From the NCBI RefSeq assembly GCF_000499385.1, contig NW_013651957.1:26103-90102 (forward strand): a stretch of DNA of 64,000 nucleotides, read 5' to 3'. This document shows, piece by piece, positions 24,401 through 35,907 of this stretch. Every line of letters starts with the position of its first letter. Position 1 is the first letter of the stretch. The notes under the pieces are model-generated. The model did no database searches, was not told where the DNA came from, and was given only the letters and a program-made list of their open reading frames with translations. Both the position numbers and the translations under genes were made by a program. This DNA comes from Eimeria necatrix (taxonomy: Eukaryota > Apicomplexa > Conoidasida > Eucoccidiorida > Eimeriidae).

Positions 24401-26661
24401 CCGACCAATGCGAATGTGAGGTAACAAAAAAGCTAACAATGTGTCTTCGGTCAAAAAGTGGACATTTGTAAACGCCAGTAACTTATTTTTCAGCTGCATG
24501 GAGGGGCAGATGCTTCGAACAACTCAGAAATGGGGAAATATAGCCATTGGGTCAATACCAAATTCACGTAGCGGAAGTCATACAAGTCGAGCATATAATC
24601 AAAATCCATATTATGCTTACTGTGTCACATAACAGTTGGACGCTTCGTTGGTTGCTTCACCACATTTTCGTCGCCAAGATTAGCCTAGCAGTACTTGGAA
24701 AAGCCCGTAAGTGACTTGACGGCTTCGTACGCATACATGTCTATGATATAGATTTGTTGTTTTGTGCATAGTGGTTGGACGCTTGTTTGCTGGCGCCTCC
24801 CACTCCAGCATTGGACGTCTTACTGCAGAAGATTTGAGGAGGACGCTTCAAAGAGAACAGGCGGAGCCCTTCGTACATGAAGAGGTGCAGTCCTCCCTTT
24901 CCAGTGGAAGCTCCCCTTCTTCAGAGATCTGCTTGTTATTTCGTCTTTACTGGTGTAGTTGCATACATACTGCTCCACAATTTACGGACGAGCCACTGCA
25001 GTACTATCACAAGTGCCAGCTTTAATTTTTGAACGCACAGTGAAGCCGAGCTGTAGCTGTCTGCGGATGCGCTGACGACGATTGCGAGGGCTAAACTTCG
25101 GAGAGCTGTGCACACAAGTGTGCTGCCACCGTCATGCTGCGCTTTCACACGTCACCTCACAAAGCGAACTCAAGGCAGATTCCTATTACGTTTACAGATT
25201 CTTGTACGATATTGGATATTGTGCAGGTTAATGTAATTTTTTGCCTTGACTTCAGGTCGAAGCAATATTTGATGCACTCGATATTAACAAAGATGGAGAA
25301 ATTATGTTCACAGGTGCGGGGTTACTTCGGTTTGCCGCCACTTTACTCAAATCACATTTAAGGGCACCTTATAACAACTTTCAATACGCAGTTTAACTAG
25401 AGAAGCGCACTTCTGTAGGTGGTAAAGAAAGCACGCTTGTGATAGGACACGGATGTGGAGCAACGCGTGACCACCGCGAAAGCCAATGCACACACTTCGA
25501 AACCTCATTTCTACCTGCCACGACACGAGTCATCTTAAAGTGGGATGTAATCGATGTGTAGTGTTTCGTTGCACTGTAAGCTTCGTGTTGTGTTTTGGTC
25601 ACTCAGTGTTTGCCGCTGCAATGATCGGCACTTTAGTGGAGGCGGATGATTCTCTACTGAAAAAGGCATTTGATAAATTGGACGTCAACCGTGATGGTAA
25701 AGCATGAAAGCTTCCTGAAGAGTTGTGAAAGGGCCTCTAGTGGGGTTTTGTTGCATAATGTCTTTCCTGGTAATCCGAGGCATGCCTGAAAGTAGGTGGG
25801 CAGAATGAGTGCCTGGAACATGCGCACGAACAAGACGCGGTGGACATGTCTCATTTGACCACAGGGCGACTTTCTCTAGATGATTGCCGTTGGGTATTCG
25901 GCGAAACATTATTTGGGCAGAGCCTCTCTGCAGCTTTGGAACAGGAAGGAAATGAAGATGGAAATCTGGGTAGGGACATGCACGTTTACGCCAAGCCACC
26001 AGCCAGCTGTTGTGTGCTGCTGAATTAATTTTGCAGTCATAGCGACTAGACTTGCAACATCAGTTTAATATACAGCATGTCTAATTCGTAGGTATGATCT
26101 TACATGAATACGTTCCCAGGCTACTTTCACTTCGCCTCACTGATTCGGCATAAGTGCAAGCCCCTGCCTCGGCAAAAATACAAAAGGTGGTAAGCTGCCA
26201 GATCTTATTGCTACTGCAGATGCTATGTGCAAAAGAAACTGCAGCACCGCCCACAGGGCTTGTTGCATCGCCTCCAAACAGCGTGCTGCGGGAGGCTTAG
26301 CTAGACGTTGCGTTTATACTGTGAAGAGGCCTAACTTCCTTCAACAATAGTGCCGAGTTTGGAGAAAACTTTTCTTCAATGCCCTATTACTCTTTCCTTC
26401 TGTTTCTTCAGTCCCAACGACGCCCGCTCACAGGGCAGGACACAATCGAGTGACCGCTCCGTGCATGCCCATTGGATGGGCATGCCATCAAGTACCTTGA
26501 CAAATTCAGCTGCCGCTCGCGGGCCAGATGCTTCTAGCGTACAAGATATGCACCAGGGTCAGCATGCCGCAGTGGCTGCGGCACTTTCGAATGCGCGTCT
26601 TATGGGTGAGACTTGCGACGGGCTGAAACAGCATCAAAACAATAGCAGCTCTGCAGATTGA
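21471..26661 (+). CDS. CDPK-like protein with degenerate kinase domain, 592 aa, 17 exons
   Basis: Phase-checked exons: 21471-21629, 21960-22186, 22368-22426, 22641-22714, 22895-23087, 23227-23283, 23520-23616, 23722-23784, 23890-23923, 24064-24122, 24636-24706, 24772-24884, 25256-25313, 25607-25696, 25865-25969, 26120-26189, 26412-26661 (1,779 nt). The start MGAGQSLQH gives an N-myristoylation-type Gly2. Kinase landmarks follow in order: EVFEDDRAVYLVSEFCPGG hinge region, YLAALQKCPEELARTWALQ, catalytic loop HRNLRLESW (188-196), CDMWSLGVI, LLCGRPPFVGT, RLTPQRALEHPW. A CDPK-type junction helix and EF-hands follow: DINKDGEIMFTV (411-422), DVNRDGRLSLDD (447-458) and a weak ENEDG-type fourth loop. 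CDPKs are calcium-activated kinases controlling motility, secretion and egress. Here HRD is HRN, DFG is replaced by a shorter KLHGLS, the Gly loop and VAIK lysine are not recognisable and APE reads SPD, so it is predicted catalytically inactive. Intron 2 has a GC donor. The Ser/Gln-rich tail after residue 510 is poorly conserved in style. Confidence 0.9.
22187..22367 (+). other. GC-AG intron in the CDPK-like gene
   Basis: The exon ends GCTAG and the intron starts GCAAGT, ending TTTTCAG. Using the next GT (GTTACA, five bases on) would change phase and hit a stop within six codons, whereas the GC donor gives IARLLEVFED in frame. AG|GCAAGT is the expected consensus of GC-AG introns. Confidence 0.82.
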
Positions 26662-29600
26662 GCACTAGTAGAAAGCCCGTTCGTGCGCCGCTGGTGCTGC
26701 TTTCCCTGTATCGTCGTCTCCTCCTACTTTGCAGCAGAACACTGCATCAGGAGTTCTCAACTAAGCATTCTGCTGCATTGAGCTACTTTTATGGCACCAG
26801 GGCCCCACGTGGCCCTTTGGAGCACTTCAATATTTCCTGACCTGTCATGCTTTTCTATGTACTGATGCCCTCAATCTCAGCTCAAGTGCGTGAAGATTGT
26901 GTTGTGTAGCCTGGTTGCTATACTCCTTTCTTCGCACGCCGATCAGCGCATGGATTTTTATTGTGTAGTTGGGTTGTAAAAGCGTCACACGCCATCAGGA
27001 AGCACTTAGATGGCTCGTTTGACTGGCACTTAGTGGGTAATCAAGTGTGTGAAACACGTAGTTTTCCTTGGAGGAACATAGCAAGCTTGTGTCACGGACA
27101 TACGCTTCCCAATTCGACTCTACAGTTTCGGAATTTCGTTTCATAACGGTGTATGATGTAGGCCGCCTACCTTGATATGTAGGCGCCAAGCAGTCAAGTA
27201 ACTGACTGTGCTGCACTCCCTGCCTTAAACGCGTTGGAAATAAAGCCGTAAACATATTTACATATTTGCCGATCCGTAAACATATTAATTATTCCATTGC
27301 CAGGATTCATTGAAAGGGAAGCATTCAGTTGAGGAGCGCTTCTGCCACGCTGGGACGAGCAGCGAGGAAGCTACCTTTAAAGTTACGCAAGGGACCTGGG
27401 AAAATTGGCTTGTAATCTAGAACTGGACGTTTCTTGTCAATTATACGGGCGGAACTTCCGAGCTTCAGCATGCCCACGTAATTAAAGTACTGAAATAGAG
27501 CCCTAGTGGTTGCAGAGCTTCTGGCGTTTTTCTGAGCTTTACTAGCGGAAGTCGTTCTCCACCAGTTGCAGGTGGAGCGCGGAGCGGCCCATCCTTAATA
27601 ATCTTGAGAAGAAACATGAAGCCTCTGGAACTGTGCAACGTAAGAAGCTGGCTACTTCAGGGTTCGACTACGGCTAGCTAAGCCTCTAATTTTATTTTAC
27701 TTTGTACTTATACGCCTCCCTGGCACCTGAGGCTTTGCAACAGCTTGCTTGGTCATTAGCACGCCACTTATTCGGAAGCACTAAATACCCAATTATAGCT
27801 GCTTAGACTGACTTTGTGTGTGCCATCACGCTCCAGCGGTCTGCTCTGCTGCTGCGTACTACTTGGCTACACGTTCCGCACTGCCAGGAGTTGAAGCGGC
27901 CAACAATTTCACGCTAATGCTGCAAATATTTCTCAATGGAATCTAAATTACCTTTGGCTTTGATGCTAACAACACGAAGTGCTGTTTGTGCCGAACCAGC
28001 TTGGAACGAACATGAATCCCGCGAGCAGAAGCTTACTGCCAGAGTAGTTGCACAGCGCTGTTCAGCCTGCGACCACTCTGAAAGCGCGCTTCTCGAATTG
28101 GAGTAATTTTTGTCAAAAATCGCCTCCAGCCGCAAAGCTGAAATCGTTGAACTGATGGGCAAAATGTCCTTCACTCAATTGCCGCTTTGTGCACACGAAA
28201 TTATTATCGCGTCTTGCGCTTGCTATGAAGCACTGGGCATGGGCAACGACAAGTGTCTCATGCTACAGATTTCTAAAGCCCTTACAACTGCGGTGGGCTT
28301 TCTCTGGTCCACGTACTTGCAGTATACTTTCTGACATTGGAATGGAAAAAACGTGCCTACCGGATTGCAGCACTGTAGTACAAGCCCCTGCAGGATTCTA
28401 CGTCATCAAATTAGATGCATTTTAATACTGAATACGTTGGGCTTTGTTCTATTGGCCTCGTGGTGCCGCGTGAAACTTTCTAGGATCAAGCACAAGGGAA
28501 TAGTGCAAACTGCCGGACGTGAGACAGCCCATGGTTCTCAAAAACGCTTCCCAGGGAAGCAATGTGCTGCCAAGCAGTATGGGTTGCAAAGAGCCTCAGT
28601 GGTCTGTTGGAAAACAACGAAGACCAAATATGGAGTTGAGGCCGCAAATACCCACACAGAATGCAACAGTGAAATATCGGACCTTTTTCAATTGCGTACT
28701 CTCGTGCATCATTTGGTTCAACGTCTTCTAATGTTCAACATGTCGTTGCCTTCGTAACGTAAGTGGCTTTCCAGCTCAGGTGTCCCATTCTCGTGACATG
28801 AAATAGAACACAGAATAAAAGCGTGCCGATAGCACTTAGCATCTGCACAGTGCTTCAGTCGTATCAAACAAAGGTGACGTGCCTTCTCACGGGGCGCCTG
28901 CTGTCTACCTGGCCACAGGGTAGATCCCTAGGCAGCATCAACACAAGACTAGCGCGGGCTTTCGCTCTTCAGTTCAACACACATGCGCTAAAGGCACTAT
29001 GGGTGCACCTCTGCGAGGAAGAATTCAAGACTTCATGGTCTTCGTGTCTTGAAATCTAAGATCTTCAAAGTTGACCTGTCTAATCTGCTCGTAAAATTCC
29101 TCTGAAAAAAGTCCAATGCAGTGAAGTGATTCAAAATATTTAGCGTGATTCAGCTGCAGCAGGCTGATTCTCTTAGTTCCACCTATGTGGTCCCACTTCA
29201 GCGGATGGCGCAGATACAGTTCCACTTTGCTACCACAGAAACTCTACAGGTTTCTGTCTCGTCCTCGTGCATCCCTACGTCATTAAGAGGCTCTGCAGAG
29301 GAAACCAGCTCCAATACTGAACCATCAGCTACTGTGGAATTCGCCCATCTGCCACCGAAATAATTTGCCAATACTGAAAGACGTTGCTCAAATTGCTGGG
29401 CCAAGCTCACACCAAATGTTATGAAGTGCAGCCGACGCAAGTAATTCACACGTGACGAGTTTTGAGATACTGTTTCGATAGAGAAGATAGCACGTTCGCC
29501 ATGCACCCTTGAGCATGTCGATGCAGCAATAGCTGATATGTCTTACTTTCTTCCTTCCATCACACCATGAATCACACTACAGCAATTTAGTACCAATAAC

Positions 29601-29907
29601 AGCAAAAGAAGTGAGCAAAACCAGCAGTAATGCACGGCTGTAGGCTTCCGCTAGCAAGCTAACTGGCATTCTTCGCCGTTGCTGCCTGACTACAGAAGCT
29701 ACGCTGCTTCAACAGTACTCCCAAGACGCGCAATCTTTTCAGACTAAACAAGGGAATTAAAAGCAAGCCGAATCTACGTAGTTTTATAAAGTTCACCCAG
29801 CCGGATCCTCTACAGAAGCACCCGAGTAAAAGCACTGCCAATGGAAAACATGTATAAAGCCGTCACTCGTTTCATGCTCAGTCGCCACGTGGCCGCTGTA
29901 CATGCAT
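26662..29907. other. Region without a firm gene; scattered coding-like pieces
   Basis: Most of this stretch holds only short open frames. The more protein-like pieces are on the plus strand at about 27960-28107, 28110-28270 and 28620-28757, listed separately, and on the minus strand at 29025-29506, where two overlapping frames are each open for about 65-100 codons. I could not link them by phased splicing. Confidence 0.4.
27960..28760 (+). CDS. Possible multi-exon helical gene, unrecognised
   Basis: Plus-strand segments with helical composition occur at 27960-28107 (REQKLTARVVAQRCSACDHS), 28110-28334 (LPLCAHEIIIASCACYEALG, followed by a GTGGGC donor near 28290) and 28620-28757 (DLFQLRTLVHHLVQRLLMF). 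The middle piece resembles the repeated helical pairs of apicomplexan RAP/heptatricopeptide organelle RNA-binding proteins in spacing of small and hydrophobic residues. This is a weak pattern match; no RAP domain is visible and exon borders are unresolved. Confidence 0.27.
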
Positions 29908-32388
29908 CTAAGGGTGCACAACTGCACCAGGCTGCAGCCTTGCAGGAGCTGCAGCTCTGAATTCGCTCGGAACCACTTCGCTCTCAGCAGCGAAAGCAAT
30001 CCTTTGCCGCTTGCACCTGCTGTCGTGCTGCCGCCTACTGAAAGTTCCGTCGCTCAAATCTGTTGCTGTGTCGCTCCAACGGCACCAGGAACGACTCTGC
30101 TTTCCTGCGTGGATATCTGGGAGCTGCTGCTGGTGTGGATCTATCTCCTCCGTCTTTAGCAGAGCAGCACGCAGTTTCAGAAATTCCTGCCGAAGGTCTT
30201 CGCTACGTTTTCTTTGCTCCGAAACCGAAGCTTCTTCAGCTGCGGCGGAAGTTGTTTCAGATGCTGCTTGCTGCAGCTTAAGGGCTGTAATGGTGAGGCA
30301 AGCCACCAGCATATCTTTGTGCCTCTTGCGCTGGAAGCTGCCCCATCGTAACCCTACAGCTTGCTCAGTCGCACTCCACTCACGCAGTGCGCTCGCTGCG
30401 TGGGCTGCTGCTGCACGCAGCAGCGAGTCTGCTGCTGCTGCTCGTCCAGGTGCTCCTTCTGTGCACCCTTCTGCATCTCCCATCGAGCTCTTGCGGTTTG
30501 AGTTCATCCCACCTGCATCGTGTGCTGCCCTGGCGCTTAAATTCCCCCGAGCATAAAAAGTAGGATTACTCTCTGGTGTTGCACTTTGCTGGTTATGCTG
30601 CGGCTCTCCTGGTTCTGCAACTTCACGAGTCGGCTGCATTGCTGCTGTCGCCAGTCTCAAGGGTTGCGGCTGGTGTTGTACTAACAGCGCTCCAAGGTGC
30701 AAGCAGCACATCGCCTTTAAGTAGGATATCTCAGCAGCCATCTGGAGCGCCCAGCTTTGTGTCAAGTGGTACTGCTGCAGCAGTTGCTGCAGCAAAGGCA
30801 ACAGTTGTACCGCCCTGGAGATACGCCTGAGCAGCAGCTCCACCAAGGCGATACGAAGCTGGAAGTGCAAGTACAGAAAACACTTCTGGTCAAGCAAAGC
30901 AGCTGCCGCTCTGTGGTGCAACTGCTGCAGCAGCTCCAAACCAGCGGGCCTGGTGCTGCTGCTGCTAGACCCCATGGCAACTAATGCGTCCAACTGTATG
31001 TCCAGCTGCAGAAGCGCCAGAGCGATTCCGTGAGGTGTCTCTTGAAAGCAACATGCGCAATTAGGAGCATCGGCACCTGCTGCTGCAACAGCAAGCGTTG
31101 ACAGTTGTTGCGCCGGCCTTTTGGTGCAACAGTAACAGCGCAGCAGATGCTGCACATGGAGTAGCGGCACATGCAGCTCCACCGCCGCTGCAAGTAAAAC
31201 AGATTTCTGCAGCAGGAGGGTTCTTGCAGCACACGGTGGAGTAACAGCACCAGCAAGCAAGTGTGCCTTTCCCCAATGTGAAATAGAGAAGACAAGCCCT
31301 TGGCTTTCGCCTGCCGCAGCAGCGGCTGCTGCATGTGTTAACGCTACATCTCCATCTGCTGCAGCTTTGTGCAGTCGCAGAAGCTGCCAGTAGACCTTAC
31401 GCTGTGACGCGTCAAGCCCCAAAGCCTGCAGCCAACCTGCTGTGGCCGCCACTGACCCTGATGTTCCGTGCCCAAGAAGCAACGGCGGGCCCCTACCACT
31501 GCAGCAGCATACCGCATCAACCTGAGCTGCAGCGAGAAACGCCCAAAAGCTGCTTGCGTGGCGTTTTGGAGTATAAAGGCTTGCCGCAGAACGCAGAGCC
31601 CCCACGGGTAGCACGCGTGGAAAGATGTGACTGGCCTGCAGCAGCAGCAGCAGAGCAACTGCTGCCATATCTCCGTCCATTCCTGCATGCGTCGCATTCC
31701 CAAGCGTGTCCTCGTCAGTTAGCAGTTCCATGAGTCCCACTCTGCTGCGGCATCTTGAAGAGCGGCAATGAATAAAGTTGCTATCTGTGCCTTTGTTGTC
31801 CCAGCAAGAACTTCCCCGATGTCTGCCAGTCATGCCCAGGTTCCCGCCCAACAAGCTCTTGGTATGGCGAAGCAGCTGGTGCAGTAACGGTCTCAGCTGG
31901 AGTACAGCTGTTGCGGGCAGCTCTCTCTGCGCTCCACTCAACGATCCTAGAAGAACGTGACACCGCACCAACAGAACCTTGCTCCGAAGCTCAGTAGAAA
32001 GCCGACGTTGCTGCAGCCGCTGTCCTCCAGAAGCCTCTTCTAGCGGATCACCAGGTACTGAATTGCTGCTGCTGCTGCTGCTGCTGTCCCTGTGTTCGCA
32101 TGAAGTTTCGACGGCTGAGCATAGCGCAGTCATGAGCCGCGCGCATGCATCAGCTATTTCAAAAAAGCATGCCACGCCCTCTTCTGCAGCGGCTGATGCA
32201 GCGGCTCCTGCTGTTGCCGCCGCTACCGGCAGCATCCGGCGCTGCAGAAGCCTCTGCTGCACCACTGAACTGTCTGCATACGGAACCTCAAAGTTTAAAT
32301 TCTGAAGCTCTGCTCTTTCAGCAGAAGCAGTGCACGAGATGAAGGCGTTTCCCGGTCCTTTTAAGACGCCCGCAGGTACGCTGCCAAC

Positions 32389-32419
<31 letters not shown>

Positions 32420-34780
32420 GGCATGTTTGCACCTCCTAAGCGGCCCAAAGCACCAGAAGACCATGGAGACCCTGTAAGTCGAGCTGTTTCTGCCGCTGCA
32501 CCTGTCAACAGTAAATCTGCAGTAGCCGCAGCCCCCGCAGAGTCAGCTGCCTGGACAGCGGCAGCAACAGCTGCAGAAGACTGACTTCTCAGTAATTCCA
32601 CAGAATGCCTCAAATGGTCAGTCCAACTGCTGCTGCTACTGCTGCTGCTGTCGTTGGAGTCGCGCATACAAGATTCTCGATTTAAAGGGCGCGATCCTTC
32701 TGCTGCCACTTGCGACCGAGCTGCTGCTCCTGGTAAGTACGCTTGCTGCTGCTGGGTAAGCTGCTGCAGTTCCTGCCCCTGCGCGAGCTCCTGTTGTTGC
32801 TGCTGCCGCCGCGAGTCCACTTGGTGGTGATGATGCCCGCGCAATTCCTCCAGGAGCCTCATAGATCCTTGCAGTTGGTGCAGCGGCGACGCTGGGTTTG
32901 TCGGACATTGCTGCCTCTGCTGCCCATGTGCTTCCCATGCCTGCTGCTGCTCCCAACGTTCCTGCTGTAGCTTGAGGGGTTGTGTTGCAGCCATAAGACG
33001 CATGTGGTGTTCAGCTGACCTCAGGGATTGCAGTAGCAGTGTGGGGTCCACAGCGAGCTGGCCTACTAGCTGGGGCTGATTGTGCAACAGTAATGCAAGA
33101 TGAAGGGCAACGGTTCCAACAGCATTCAAAGATAGCAGCACAGGCCAGTGTGACTTGCCGCGGCACACCTGCAGCATTCTTATAGGTGTTGTCGATGTGG
33201 TGACTGCTGCTGCAGCGGGAGGGTGAGCCCAACCACCTGCAGCAGCCACTGCGGCTGCTGCCCTTTGGCTGGCCGTCGCAGACGCAGCAGATACGAATCG
33301 AGGAGCTGCTGCTGCACTGCTTGCTGCTGCTGATTCTTCCGGTGCTACCACTAACGACTGCAGCAGCTGGGCTGCATGTCTCAAGGCAAACTGCAGCAGC
33401 TGAAGTGCAACGAAGTTGTTGTGTTTGCCCAGCTGTAGCAGCGCAGCAGCCAACGCATGTGAGCATGCAGCCCCGGAGCCGTCGCTCCCCTGAACCATAT
33501 TCCTAAGCGCAGAAGACAACACAAAACAGATGCTGACTGATATTAAACCCCTTAAAATTCAAACCATGAAACCGTAGCCATTTGCTCCCGCAGCACCCGG
33601 TGAGCCTGATCATGCAGTCGTTGTTGCTACAAAGTGGCTTGCTCCAGCTGCTGCAAACGCAAACATAGCAGCAGATGCGGCTATTGGCGCTGCCTCACCA
33701 TGCAGAAATCGCAGCTTCCTCCAGGCGTCCCATGCGCAGCAGCACAGCGAATGCGTTTACATTAATTTGCTGAATCAACGAAAGAGCTCTTTGCCTTTCA
33801 AACATACTGCTGCCATTTTGGTTGCTGCCACTGCTGCCGTCATTGCCTGCTGGCAACTGAAGGCCGTGAGTAGCTACCGGCAGGAGCCCCGGAGCAACAG
33901 CAGACGCCACGTTTTGCAGCCCCAAGGAAATCCAGGCTGGCACTGTCGCATTCGTTGCTGCCTCTATCAGTTCTGATGGGCCGTAAGAACAAGCCGCGGC
34001 AGCAGCAGCTGCAGCTGCTGCTGCGGCTGTCAGCTCCACTTCCGTCGCCAGTGCACGTGCCTCTTCGCCACCCCCATGCTGCAGTAGCAGCCTCTGTTGC
34101 AACAGAAGCGAAGGGAAACAACTGCAGGAGGGTGTTGTGTCAAAATCTTGCAACAGCTGGCTCTGTTGCTGCTGCCGCTGTTGCTGTTGCAGCTGCAGCA
34201 GCTGCTGCTTGTGGAGCTGCTGCAGCAGCTCGAGACCGTCATGCAGCGGGAGGCAGTGCGATAACCAGACAGATAGGGCACCGGCAGCAGCGTTCTGCTG
34301 CAGCACAAGAAACAGACCACAAGCGCACCCTAAGAAAATGATACAGCAGCTAACACGCTGAATCTATCTGTTGCAAGAATGCGCAAGTCCCCCAGTAATG
34401 CATGCCGGAACTTCTTAAGCCCTCACCTTTGACATCGTTTTGCTGCACTCAATAGCCAGTGCATGCAGGTCTGGGCACCCCACTCCTGTGCAGTAGCAGC
34501 CGCAGCAGGCGTCCCGGCAGTCCAGCAGCAATTGCATATGCTGCTCCTCATTGCTGCCACGCCGCACATTGTGGGTGCAGCAACCACTCCAAAACGGTTC
34601 CCCTACAACACCATATTGGAAATCGCTTTGCTGCTGCCGCTGATTCAGTTCCTGCTGCTGTTGCTGCATTGCCACTGCAGCCAAAGCAGCATCCGCTGCC
34701 GCTTTAGCTGCGCCCTGTCCCCAACCAAGGCGCTTTCCCGCTCGAAATGATGCATGCACAAGCAAAATGAATGCTGCCAC
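29908..34780 (-). CDS. Very large helical Ala/Gln/Leu-rich protein, TPR-like
   Basis: The last exon, 29908-33502, is a single open frame of 1,198 codons plus stop. The preceding exon, 33699-34297, joins it in phase 2 (GCATG|GTGAGG..CTTAG). Another, about 34427-34740, joins in phase 0 (AAAG|GTGAGG..CTGCAG). A possible first exon lies at 35268-35432, ending in a GTAAGT donor, but no initiating ATG is clear. The protein exceeds 1,500 aa. Helix-turn-helix pairs with TPR-like spacing appear (FAVLLRMGRLEEAAISAW, then AAALLQLGKHNNFVALQLLQ), along with IALVELLLRRISRAVQLLP towards the C-terminus. They are separated by long Ala, Gln and Ser runs encoded by CAG/GCA/AGC. The layout would suit a TPR scaffold such as an APC5- or CNOT10-type subunit, but I see no diagnostic motif and make no assignment. 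Plus-strand open frames across it are shadows of the repeats. Confidence 0.8.
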
Positions 34781-35432
34781 TATTTTTGCTGCTGCTGCTG
34801 CTATTGGTGCCGCTTTTGCAGCAACTCAGCACGCCAGTTTGTACCTTCGCCCGCAAGTGGTACTGCTGGCGCCACGACATTTGGTCTCTGCTGTCCTGCT
34901 GCAGCTGCTGGTAGTGGTGCTATTCTTGCTTATGCTGCTGCTTCCGTGTTTCTATGAAACCGAATGACATATCGCAACCGTTTTGTCCATCCTTGTCATG
35001 GCGTCTCTGTTGCCACCGGTGTTTGTGCTGCCGCTGCTTCCGCCAATGCGGCTGCTATTACCCCATTCCTTCTTCGTTCCTAGCCCTCCCTTCCAGCTAC
35101 GCCTCCGTAACTTCTCGGTGTGGTGGGACTTCTGCTGCTGCTGGTGTTCAAGAGGTTAGGAGTGTGCTCAGCAGGATGCACGGCGACCAGGACACCTCAC
35201 TCCGTAGGTCCAGCTCTTGCCAGTCTGTTCAGGCGTGCATGTTACAGGAACTTACCTGGTTCATGCTCAATGGATGAGCGACTACTGGAACAGCCGACGC
35301 TGCTCTTGCTTTAGCTTTAGCTGCGGCTTCACACGCCCCTATGTCCTGTAGCTGCCTACTGCAAGGCGTTCCATTCGACAGGTACAGCCAATCACTTCCA
35401 CGCTCTGTTTCAGGAGAGTTTCTGTGGTTCAC

Positions 35433-35907
35433 CCGCTTTCTAATGGGGTGCTTGCGCGGCTAGGCTAGGCTCAAGGTCCCTGTCCTGCTGTTGTTCTGAG
35501 GCTGTTGCTGCGGATGGTAGCTGCAGTAGCAGTTACACCATACCACGGAGCCACTTTTCTGTCAGGTGCATTTGCTCAGCAAAAAATACCGGAAACGACT
35601 TTCAAATATGACCCTAGCTAGCGAGCTGGTTGGAGCAGCCGCAGCCGCAGGGCGAAACAACAAACCCCACCCCCGGCAGCCCTACTGGGGCTGCTGCCGG
35701 TCCCTCACCTCCTGCTCCCTTTGAGGCCATTAAGCTGTATCCTGGTTGCACATGAGTTGATTTAATATAAAAGCTCCTAAATGCATTGCTGCTGCAGCAA
35801 GCGGCCTCCTGGGTCTGTCGGGTCTGTCCCGTTGCACATTGCCCTTCAGCTTCTCACACAGCAGCAGCTGCACCACAGAAACAGCAGTAGCAGCACCAGC
35901 AAAGTCC
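35433..35907. promoter_or_regulatory. Divergent intergenic region with imperfect GC hairpin
   Basis: This stretch separates the 5' side of the large minus-strand gene from the ATG of the DCC1-like gene. It contains an imperfect inverted repeat at 35673-35700 (CCGGCAGCCC against GGGGCTGCTGCCGG, one three-base bulge). A shared promoter is inferred from arrangement only. Confidence 0.35.

Noticed and set aside
29025..29506. Two overlapping minus-strand frames, each open for about 65-100 codons, as a possible frameshifted pseudogene
   Set aside because: No family motif in either frame and no splice sites, so a pseudogene call would be speculation.
30000..34300. Many plus-strand ORFs of 60-180 codons rich in Cys, Leu and Ala
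   Set aside because: They are antisense readings of CAG runs in the large minus-strand gene, lack splice partners and have no conserved motif.
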